From the NCBI GenBank assembly GCA_903905735.1, contig CAIVHU010000274.1:1-32491 (forward strand): a stretch of DNA of 32,491 bases. The letters are read 5' to 3'. The notes under the pieces were generated by a model. The model was not told where the DNA came from. It was given only the letters and a program-made list of their open reading frames with translations, and did no database searches. This document shows positions 26,842 through 32,491 of the stretch, piece after piece. A program made the position numbers and the translations under genes. This stretch comes from an uncultured beta proteobacterium (GTDB taxonomy: Bacteria; Pseudomonadota; Gammaproteobacteria; Burkholderiales; Burkholderiaceae_C). Position 1 is the stretch's first letter. Each line of letters begins with the position of its first letter.

Positions 26842-27600
26842 TCACGGACCGGCGATCGCGCCCGTCTCCACCAGTTGGCGCAATACTGCTGCGGCGGTTG
26901 GCGCAGCATGCGCCTCGCCAACCGTTTGACACAAATCCTCACAAATCTGACCAAAGCTCAAGCTGGCCTGAAGACCATGGACAAACTTGGCGTCGGCATC
27001 CGTCAGGGATTTCCATTGGGGCTGCAAACCATTGCGCCAGACCAGCATAGGGTGATGCAGAGCCTCTGGTGCGGGCACGTCAACTTGCCCCGTTTTCAAG
27101 GCGTGCCAGACCGGGCCCACCGCCCATTGCAGCTGTAGCAACCGCACCGATGGGTGCAAAACCAGGTGCAACTCGGGCCACGCGTTGGCAGGCAAGGCAG
27201 CCAGGTCGGTAGCCGTCAATTCAGGCACCTGTTCAGCGTCAAAGGCAGCGCGCAGGGCCCATTCCATGCAAGCCAGATCTGTCATGGCCGGGTGCGCTAC
27301 CAGGCCGTCGTTGCTGGCCATGAATTCGACCAGTCGGTGTCCAAACCAGCGCAATGAGTAATGTGTTGAAGGCTCAGCCGCGATGTAGGCCTCAGCCAAC
27401 GCGTCAAAGGCATCGTCGCCCATGACCTCCGGCAAAGTCTCGAAGTTGTCGCGCAAAGCGGATCGCAGTCTGGCCCGATAGGCGTTGCGGTACACCTCAA
27501 ATTGTGTAGCGCCTCGCGCTGACAGCAAGCCGGTTTCCGGTGTTTTTTGGTTCAGAAGCGCGGTCTGGAACTGCGCCATCTGCGATTGGGAAATGGTCAT
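26842..27600 (-). CDS. bufC: BufC/HvfC-like RiPP maturation partner (DUF2063)
   Basis: 252 residues. The N-terminal DUF2063 domain is clear: [20 protein letters not shown], then [19 protein letters not shown] and [17 protein letters not shown]. The C-terminal half is less conserved. In bufferin and related peptide systems, a DUF2063 protein works with the DUF692 maturase, probably by recognising the precursor leader; the old label of DNA-binding domain is doubtful. The ATG overlaps the bufB stop by four bases (27597-27600). It is the last gene of the operon and converges with the TVP38 gene 50 bases away. Confidence 0.88.
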   Translation of the reverse strand: MTISQSQMAQFQTALLNQKTPETGLLSARGATQFEVYRNAYRARLRSALRDNFETLPEVMGDDAFDALAEAYIAAEPSTHYSLRWFGHRLVEFMASNDGLVAHPAMTDLACMEWALRAAFDAEQVPELTATDLAALPANAWPELHLVLHPSVRLLQLQWAVGPVWHALKTGQVDVPAPEALHHPMLVWRNGLQPQWKSLTDADAKFVHGLQASLSFGQICEDLCQTVGEAHAAPTAAAVLRQLVETGAIAGP

Positions 27601-28436
27601 GTCGCCCCTTCGTCTGCCATCAGGCGATATGCCGTGATGTGACGCGCCTGATCAAGCTCATCAAGCAACTCCGCCAGAGGCGGAATGTTGTCGTCGCGCT
27701 CGATCATGGTGGGCACCGGGCCACAGCGCTGCAGGGTGTTGTCGTAGAGCTGCCATACCGCAGGGCATACCGCTTGGTCGTGGGTATCGATCAGGTGGCC
27801 ATCCCGGGTTTCATGCCCGGCCAGGTGGATCTGTCGGACACGGTCTGGCGCTATGGCGTCAATATAGTGGCGCGGGTTGAAGCCATGGTTGACACTGCTG
27901 ACATAGACATTGTTGACATCGAGCAGCAATTCGCAGTCGGCGCGACGCAGCATTTCGCCGATGAATTCCCACTCGGGCATCTCGTTGGCCGCGAACGCCA
28001 CGTAAGTGGACGGGTTCTCCAGCACCAGGCGCCGCCCCAGAACATCCTGCACTTGCGCGATGCGGTTGCACACATGGTGCAGCATGGCTTCGGTGTACGG
28101 CACGGGCAGCAGGTCGTGCAGGTTCAGGCCGTTGATGCCGTTCCAGCACAGGTGGTCGGAGACCCACGCTGGTTGCACCCGCCGGGCCAGTTGTTTCAGA
28201 TCGCGCAGATAACCCAGGTTCAGCGGGTCGGTGCCGCCAATGTTGAGCGACACACCGTGCATCACCATCGGGAAATCGCGTCGGATGCGGTCCAGGTGCC
28301 ACAAGGGCGCACCCCCGGGAACCATGTAGTTCTCGGACAGGATTTCCAGCCAGTCCACTCGCGGCTGGGCTTCAGATTCAAATGCTGCATAGTGTTCGGT
28401 GCGCAGACCGACACCAAAGCCCTGAATGGCGCTCAT
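27597..28436 (-). CDS. bufB: BufB/HvfB-like MNIO maturase (DUF692)
   Basis: 279 residues; DUF692 TIM-barrel with multinuclear iron (MNIO family). Candidate iron ligands visible in order are H60 (MHGVSLN), H95 (SDHLCW), E140 (LENPS), D173 ([10 protein letters not shown]), H204 and H208 (IHLAGH), D217 and H219 (DTHD) and E246 (MIERDDN). MNIO enzymes convert cysteines of precursor peptides, for example to oxazolone/thioamide or 5-thiooxazole groups that bind copper. The six-cysteine peptide encoded just upstream is the likely substrate. The ATG at 28434-28436 has only a weak ribosome binding site, so translation may be low compared with bufA. Confidence 0.92.
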   Translation of the reverse strand: MSAIQGFGVGLRTEHYAAFESEAQPRVDWLEILSENYMVPGGAPLWHLDRIRRDFPMVMHGVSLNIGGTDPLNLGYLRDLKQLARRVQPAWVSDHLCWNGINGLNLHDLLPVPYTEAMLHHVCNRIAQVQDVLGRRLVLENPSTYVAFAANEMPEWEFIGEMLRRADCELLLDVNNVYVSSVNHGFNPRHYIDAIAPDRVRQIHLAGHETRDGHLIDTHDQAVCPAVWQLYDNTLQRCGPVPTMIERDDNIPPLAELLDELDQARHITAYRLMADEGAT

Positions 28437-28460
28437 GAAAGTGTCTTGTTCATAGTGCAG

Positions 28461-28488
28461 AACAGGCCCGGTTTGACGCGGGCCTGTT
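28461..28488 (-). promoter_or_regulatory. Hairpin between bufA and bufB
   Basis: AACAGGCCCG and CGGGCCTGTT form a perfect 10 bp stem around an 8-base loop, 15 bases after the bufA stop. No T run follows on the minus strand, so it is more likely a partial terminator or an mRNA-stabilising stem that keeps bufA transcript more abundant than bufB and bufC. Confidence 0.6.
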
Positions 28489-28503
28489 GCCGTGGCTGGC
28501 GAT

Positions 28504-28761
28504 TTATTTCATCACTGTGCCGCCAGCCGCCGTGCATTCCTCGGCGGATGCCTTCGCATTCCAGCCCATGCCCTTGCAGCTGTTCATGCCTTTGCAATCA
28601 TTTTTGGCGGTTTTGCAGTCCGAGTGACCTTTGCAGCTGTTGATGCCGGCGCACATGACCGACATGCCGGCCGCCTGGGCGGTGGTGACGCCGGAGCCCA
28701 TGGCAAACAGGGCGGCTGCGGTGGTGGCCAACGCGACAGCGGATTTGAAAGTGGATGACAT
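28504..28761 (-). CDS. bufA: Bufferin-type six-cysteine secreted peptide precursor (BUF_6/12Cys, DUF2282)
   Basis: 85 residues. A signal peptide ([19 protein letters not shown] and on) probably ends after AQA near residue 30. The mature part has six cysteines: C37, C43, C49, C56, C62 and C76, in repeated C-x5/6-C-K-G-like units ([20 protein letters not shown], then [11 protein letters not shown]) and a last EC-x-A-x-GG. This matches the DUF2282 family now called bufferins: ribosomally made peptides modified by an MNIO enzyme and exported to the periplasm, where characterised members bind copper. The ATG at 28759-28761 has AGGA six bases upstream. bufB and bufC follow downstream. The metal bound here is not known. 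Confidence 0.9.
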   Translation of the reverse strand: MSSTFKSAVALATTAAALFAMGSGVTTAQAAGMSVMCAGINSCKGHSDCKTAKNDCKGMNSCKGMGWNAKASAEECTAAGGTVMK

Positions 28762-28808
28762 GGTGTTTCCTTTGAAAGTTAAGAACTTGAACGAGGTGAG
28801 GTCGCGGT

Positions 28809-28849
28809 GCAAACAGGGCTTGTGCTGATGGTGCTCAGCGCCTGTTTGC
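28809..28849 (-). promoter_or_regulatory. Nested hairpin in the bufA mRNA leader
   Basis: GCAAACAGG (28809-28817) pairs with CCTGTTTGC (28841-28849), and inside it GCTGA (28824-28828) pairs with TCAGC (28835-28839). The outer arm begins just where the transcript from the ECF-type promoter would start, so the stem would form the very 5' end of bufA mRNA. It may stabilise the message or act as a regulatory leader. Confidence 0.6.
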
Positions 28850-28855
28850 CTCAGT

Positions 28856-28883
28856 CAGTCGTCGTGGATATTCAGAACTTACA
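28856..28883 (-). promoter_or_regulatory. ECF-type promoter of the bufABC operon
   Basis: Minus strand TGTAAG (28878-28883), 16 bases, CGACTG (28856-28861), preceded by TG so that it reads TGTGTAAG, as in the sigma operon site. The predicted transcript starts near 28849, about 88 bases before the bufA ATG. It lies just after the stop of the patatin gene. Confidence 0.65.
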
Positions 28884-28905
28884 CAGGGGCGTGAAAAAAG
28901 CTGAT

Positions 28906-30039
28906 TTATTTTTCTAGGTGTGAGCGTCGTTCCTGGCGCACCGGCACGCGCAGGTCGTCCAGATAGTCTTGGGCGATGTTGACGCCCGAGCGCACACCCA
29001 GGTCGCCAGCGTGTTGCGCCAGCCATTGGCGCGCGTGGCTTTGTCCCAGGTCGCGCAGGGCGTGGATCAGGCTGGCATCGGTGGCCAACTTGGTGGCGGC
29101 ACCAAGTTGCTCCAGCACCTCGCCGCAGTCGATGCGGTGCAGCAGCACATCCTTGTAATGCTCGGGGTTGAGCTTGCCTTCCTTGAGCAGGCGTTTGACA
29201 AAGTCGATGGCGCGCATTTCGGCGATCAGAGCGGCGTTGAAGGTGATCTCGTTGAGCCGGTCCATGATCTCCACCGCGCTGGTGGGCAGCTTGTCACGCT
29301 TGATGGGGTTGATTTGCACCAGCAGGATGTCGCGGCTGTCGCACTCATAGATCAGCGGGTGAAAAGCCGGGTTGCCCGCGTAGCCGCCGTCCCAGTAGAA
29401 CTCGCCCTCGATCTCCACCGCTTGAAACATCATTGGCAGGCAGGCCGAGGCCATCACCGCGCTGGCCGTAAGTCGCTTGCCGGTAAACACTTCGGCCTTG
29501 CCGGTACTGACGCAGGTGGCCAGCACAAACACTTTGAGGTCGTCAAACGCAGCCAGGCGCTCAAAATCGATCTGCCGCTCAACAAAGTCTTTCAGGGGGT
29601 TGATGTCCAGCGGGTTCGCCTGGTACGGCGACATCGAGCCCGACCAAGCGCGGGCCATCGCGTCGGCCCACTGCCCGGTCTGCGTGCTGTCCATGCCAGC
29701 CATGCCAAACATCAAGTCAAAGGGGGCGCGCTGTGCCTGGCCGAGCGCACCCATAGCCACGATGCCGTTCCAGAAGTCGGCCAATGACTCGCGCGCTGCC
29801 TCGCGTGGGTCGGTCTTGGCTTTGCCCTGCGCTTTCGCAAAGCCGTGCGCCAGCGCGACGGCATTCATGGCCCCAGCACTGGTGCCGCTGATGCCTTCGA
29901 GGTGGATGCGCGGGTCTTGCAGCAGCACATCCAGCACGCCCCAGGTGAAGGCCCCGTGCGACCCGCCGCCTTGCAGGCCGAGGTTGATGCGATGCGGTTG
30001 TTTGAGCTCAGTGGGCGCGGAATCGGTGTTTTTGTGCAT
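28906..30039 (-). CDS. Patatin-like phospholipase
   Basis: 377 residues. Glycine loop LGLQGGGSHGAFTWGVLD (oxyanion hole), nucleophile GTSAG with S54, and the second catalytic element DGGYAGNPAF (aspartate of the DGG motif near residue 220) define a Ser-Asp dyad lipid hydrolase of the patatin family. No signal peptide is seen. It lies upstream of bufA on the same strand but is separated by the buf promoter, so it is probably a separate unit. Substrate lipids are unknown; related proteins act on phospholipids or polyhydroxybutyrate-associated lipids. Confidence 0.9.
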   Translation of the reverse strand: MHKNTDSAPTELKQPHRINLGLQGGGSHGAFTWGVLDVLLQDPRIHLEGISGTSAGAMNAVALAHGFAKAQGKAKTDPREAARESLADFWNGIVAMGALGQAQRAPFDLMFGMAGMDSTQTGQWADAMARAWSGSMSPYQANPLDINPLKDFVERQIDFERLAAFDDLKVFVLATCVSTGKAEVFTGKRLTASAVMASACLPMMFQAVEIEGEFYWDGGYAGNPAFHPLIYECDSRDILLVQINPIKRDKLPTSAVEIMDRLNEITFNAALIAEMRAIDFVKRLLKEGKLNPEHYKDVLLHRIDCGEVLEQLGAATKLATDASLIHALRDLGQSHARQWLAQHAGDLGVRSGVNIAQDYLDDLRVPVRQERRSHLEK

Positions 30040-30090
30040 GCTGGAAGCTTAGCAGCATGCCGCGCCCGCGCTGTGATCAAAGAAAACGAT

Positions 30091-30211
30091 GTCCGTCGGA
30101 AAGTCTGGCTCTAACTTGTTGATTTCTTTAATTGAATCATTGCGGTCAAAGTCCGTCGGACCTGTCACTTCGTAGGCCCACGTAGCTCCCTCAACAATCT
30201 AAGTCCGTCGG
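30091..30211 (+). repeat. Three GTCCGTCGG direct repeats
   Basis: GTCCGTCGG occurs at 30091-30099, 30151-30159 and 30203-30211, 60 and 52 bases apart, in the divergent region between the patatin and XRE genes. The second and third copies extend to AAGTCCGTCGG. Spacing near 5-6 helical turns suggests a binding array. Function unknown. Confidence 0.65.
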
Positions 30212-30222
30212 GGCAATTCAGT

Positions 30223-30240
30223 ACACAATGCTGATTGTGT
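30223..30240. promoter_or_regulatory. Possible operator upstream of XRE gene
   Basis: ACACAAT, spacer GCTG, ATTGTGT: a perfect 7 bp inverted repeat 22 bases before the XRE-type start codon. This is a typical place and size for an autorepressor site. Confidence 0.5.
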
Positions 30241-30262
30241 AATAACAGCACATCATGCTACT

Positions 30263-30604
30263 ATGGCACACATGGTGCTTAAGACTTTTCCAACAAGCCA
30301 AGGTGAATTGATCCGTGCTGCTCGCGCAGATTCAACTCAGGCGGCATTCGCTCGACTTCTTGGAGTGGATCGGAGTTGCTTATCTCGGTATGAAAGTGAA
30401 GTGCTTGGCGCTCCAACATCAGTAATTAACGCCTGCCTGCGCAAGATAGCGCAGCAGTCAATGGACGGCTACAGTGTGCCTTCTGGTTTACATCGGTCAA
30501 TGAAGCTTGCACGCGAGTTGGTCGCGGAGTTGGAAACTGCATACATGGGCGAATCCCGAACTCGTGGAGCGCGCTGTATGGTTGAAATGCGCGCCGAAAT
30601 ATAA
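30263..30604 (+). CDS. XRE-type helix-turn-helix regulator
   Basis: 113 residues. The helix-turn-helix spans about residues 12-50: GELIRAARADSTQAAFARLL, then GVDRSCLSRYESE, the lambda-repressor-like layout. The remaining part is helical and charged and ends basic, with no known effector domain. The ATG at 30263 is chosen as the first in frame; no strong ribosome binding site is visible, and an ATG at 30272 is possible. Three GTCCGTCGG repeats and an inverted repeat lie upstream, suggesting self-regulation or control of the divergent patatin gene. It may belong to a mobile or accessory region, since a repeat-bounded element follows. Confidence 0.72.
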   Translation: MAHMVLKTFPTSQGELIRAARADSTQAAFARLLGVDRSCLSRYESEVLGAPTSVINACLRKIAQQSMDGYSVPSGLHRSMKLARELVAELETAYMGESRTRGARCMVEMRAEI

Positions 30605-30644
30605 GAAAGAAATGGTCTAATCTGTTGAAGCGCTACGACTGCAG

Positions 30645-31049
30645 AAGGCTGTTATGCACAGTTCCCAGTTATGGGCAGTTGCCGTTCGAAACTATCCGCC
30701 TGTCATTGGTAAATTTACCATCTTGGCGTCTTTTGTTCTCTACATAATTCCATCGACTTGCATCTGGCCAAGACTTCAAAAGGCGAGCTATTGGTGAAGG
30801 TGGTTTTGCGAGTCTCAAGCTACTGATTGACACCTGCCCCATTGGGCGAGGGATGACTTTGGGCACGAAAACTTGACATGTATGCACTGCTGACGAAACG
30901 CATGACTAGAAGATTCTGGGGTGCGCAAAGCAACAGAATTATGGTGAGAAGGAACTTCGTGAAATCCGGCAAGAGTCAATATCCACGCGGCTTCCAAGCG
31001 AACTGCAACCGCAAACTGTTCATAACTGGGAAATGTGCATAACAGCCTT
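30645..31049. mobile_element. MITE-like element with 36 bp inverted ends
   Basis: The left end (30645-30680, AAGGCTGTTATGCACA then GTTCCCAGTTATGGGCAGTT) matches the reverse complement of the right end (31014-31049) with three mismatches in 36 bases. The 405 bp interior has no recognisable gene; two short minus-strand frames (30669-30887, 30815-31084) show no family motifs. No clear target-site duplication was seen. It may be a non-autonomous transposable element or a large structured repeat. The surrounding gene-free stretch runs from 30605 to 31235. Confidence 0.55.
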
Positions 31050-31235
31050 ATGTACATCTCTGCATAAAGGCTGGTTGCGGTCAACCAACTTGCCGAAATG
31101 GCCGCCGGATAGCCGTCATCGAGTGCTACGATTTGGCAGACCCAGTCTTGTTGATGCGACGGGCGTTACGTCAAGTCAGCTATTTTGGCGTGGTACCGCC
31201 GACAGGCTCCTAGCAGAGCATGGTGCCAGTAGATT

Positions 31236-32075
31236 TCAGAGAGCAGGTATTGTGCTGACCTGCCGCTCCAGTTCCCGGGTGCGGCGACGTCGCATCGCCA
31301 ACAGCGCACCCATAGCAGACATCGACAACAAAAGAGTACCCGGTTCAGGAATGTTAGTGCCACCACCTCCATTGGGGTCAGCAGGAAGGGCACCGTCGGT
31401 GACCAGCCAAGCAAGTTCCCCGCCGCCAGAGTACCAGCGACCATTGTCGGCATCGAAGCCAAATAACTCGCCGGTCGAAGTATAGGAACCGCCACCGAGT
31501 CTGAGGAAGTTTTCGATGTCCGTCCAGTACTGATTGTATGCACCAGGCCCACCCACGTTGGTGAACGGCCCCACGGGCATCGGGCTATCGAGCGTACCGC
31601 CGAGCTCGTCGTAGAACAGGTGGGCAAATTCAGCCATGCCTAAAGGCGCGAGGTCGGTTCCAGGGTCGTAGTAGGCCTGAAGGGTCGGAAGTCTCCAGTG
31701 ACTGGAACCACCGTAATCCACCGAGTTCAGGTAAGCCGTGAAAGCCTCGGCCCCAAGAAAATTGACCGTTCCCATCTCCCCGAAATCAAAGGCTGTAACG
31801 TTTAACATAGTCGAACGATCAAGAGACCAGACTTTGCCGCCGCTGGCGGCAATAACCTTGTTCACAACCGCATACCAAGCATCGGACTGAGGTGCAGCAC
31901 CGCCCTCCATCGTGCCCAGAATGTTCGCGTTCTGTGTCCAGGTGACGTTGTTGACTGAGTCGTAGACCACGCCAACGCCTCCTGCAGTTTCCGTCACCAG
32001 CGCGGCGTTGGCGTAGAGGCTGGCGAAACCTACCGTCAGTCCAGCTACAAGCGCGACCATACTTCTTGATTTCAT
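31236..32075 (-). CDS. PEP-CTERM sorting domain protein (DUF1566-like)
   Basis: 279 residues. A signal peptide at 1-24 (SMVALVAGLTVGFASLYANA) is followed by a DUF1566/Lcl-like domain with VYDSVNNVTWTQNANI and SSHWRLPTLQAYYD, and a Gly-rich linker GGGGTN. The C-terminal sorting signal IPEPGTLLLSMSAMGALLAM is followed by RRRR. PEP-CTERM proteins are exported, processed by exosortase (EpsH/XrtA type) and often sent to the cell surface or biofilm matrix. The 13 residues after the arginine run (TRELERQVSTIPAL) are longer than usual. The ATG at 32073-32075 has AGGGA at good spacing; a TTG lies just upstream. Confidence 0.86.
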   Translation of the reverse strand: MKSRSMVALVAGLTVGFASLYANAALVTETAGGVGVVYDSVNNVTWTQNANILGTMEGGAAPQSDAWYAVVNKVIAASGGKVWSLDRSTMLNVTAFDFGEMGTVNFLGAEAFTAYLNSVDYGGSSHWRLPTLQAYYDPGTDLAPLGMAEFAHLFYDELGGTLDSPMPVGPFTNVGGPGAYNQYWTDIENFLRLGGGSYTSTGELFGFDADNGRWYSGGGELAWLVTDGALPADPNGGGGTNIPEPGTLLLSMSAMGALLAMRRRRTRELERQVSTIPAL

Positions 32076-32189
32076 GATCAAATTCCCTATGAAGGTTACT
32101 GGGTTAGCAGTGCAATTAGTTGAGTCGGACTAGATGATCCATTCATGCGCGGACTGATCCGTGCAAAGATGATCTCGGAATCAAGCGTG

Positions 32190-32491
32190 CTAGGCTTTCT
32201 TTGCCTTGCGTCGACTTAGACCCAGCCCAGCTAATGCAATGCCAACCAACGCGATAGATTCAGGTTCCGGAGCGGCATTCGATGCCCCCGTCACAAATAC
32301 ATCATCAAAAGAGATGCCAGCGGGGTCTTGACGACCATGACTATAGATTTGAACTCAAGAGTGCCGAGTTTTCGACTACCCGGCGAGCCTGAACAATTCC
32401 ATTCTCCTGGCGTCCTGTCTGTCGACGATGAATTTCGCCAGAGTATTGGTTTGGTCCGAAGTCAAGAGAAATTCTGGAAGGGTGTGACGCA
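32190..32491 (-). pseudogene. PEP-CTERM protein, 3' part, frameshifted, runs off the window
   Basis: The C-terminal frame reads IYSHGRQDPAGISFDDVFVT, then GASNAAPEPESIALVGIALA and GLGLSRRKAKKA, a normal PEP-CTERM signal with basic tail, stop at 32190-32192. Upstream, around 32346-32352, the protein-like reading moves to another frame (GSRKLGTLEFK), since the first frame meets TGA at 32355-32357; a one-base loss would explain it. Further upstream a third frame (LDFGPNQYSGEI) also looks coding-like. The gene therefore seems decayed or affected by sequencing errors. It lies on the same strand as the first PEP-CTERM gene. Confidence 0.55.

Noticed and set aside
30645..31049. Integron attC site interpretation of the inverted ends
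   Set aside because: The ends contain GTTATGC rather than the GTTRRRY/RYYYAAC core sites, and there is no cassette gene, so a transposon-like repeat fits better.
31166..31627. 153-codon minus-strand frame within the PEP-CTERM gene
   Set aside because: Out-of-frame shadow of the PEP-CTERM gene on the same strand; no motif.

Overview
The window looks like a chromosome segment from a betaproteobacterium of the order Burkholderiales, most likely a Comamonadaceae member related to Rhodoferax. This rests on the gene order around dnaA, on the style of the proteins (long GyrB, RnpA starting at TTG, KefB-like antiporter, PEP-CTERM proteins) and on the moderately high GC content. It carries the replication origin neighbourhood. 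gyrB, dnaN and dnaA lie on the minus strand, and rpmH, rnpA, yidD, yidC and mnmE lie on the plus strand. The divergence point at about 13768-14037 holds two DnaA boxes.

Layout. Positions 1-6625 hold small metabolic and redox genes: an extradiol dioxygenase fragment, an oleate hydratase of the RGGRM subtype, a thioredoxin-like protein paired with a DCC-family (DUF393) protein, a MarC family protein, a flavin-reductase-like protein, a PLDc_N membrane protein, an NTF2-like secreted protein cut short by an in-frame amber codon, and WrbA. Positions 6626-8431 are a scar zone with a decayed zinc-ribbon transposase-like gene, short repeats and what looks like the 3' end of a group II intron. Positions 8432-18057 hold the origin genes. 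Positions 18135-24509 hold a hypothetical gene, apt, a cation/proton antiporter, and kdsD-kdsC-lptC followed by a short-chain dehydrogenase where lptA would be expected. An RRM RNA-binding protein follows.

The most interesting part is 25238-28883. It contains an ECF sigma factor with a small soluble zinc-binding anti-sigma protein, a divergent TVP38/TMEM64 membrane protein, and a bufABC operon. The operon encodes a six-cysteine bufferin-type secreted peptide, a DUF692/MNIO maturase and a DUF2063 partner. By reading the sequence I found the same promoter-like signal, TGTAAG, 16 bases, CGAC, upstream of the sigma gene, of the TVP38 gene and of bufA, plus a fourth copy inside the sigma gene ahead of the anti-sigma gene. 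This suggests one compact, self-controlled metal or thiol stress regulon with an mRNA leader hairpin on bufA. Bufferins themselves are recently described; the specific sigma/anti-sigma wiring and the TVP38 partner are inferences from this sequence.

Positions 28906-32491 hold a patatin-like phospholipase, an XRE-type regulator behind three copies of a 9-base repeat, a roughly 405 bp element with 36 bp terminal inverted repeats, and two PEP-CTERM proteins. The second of these is partial and frameshifted.
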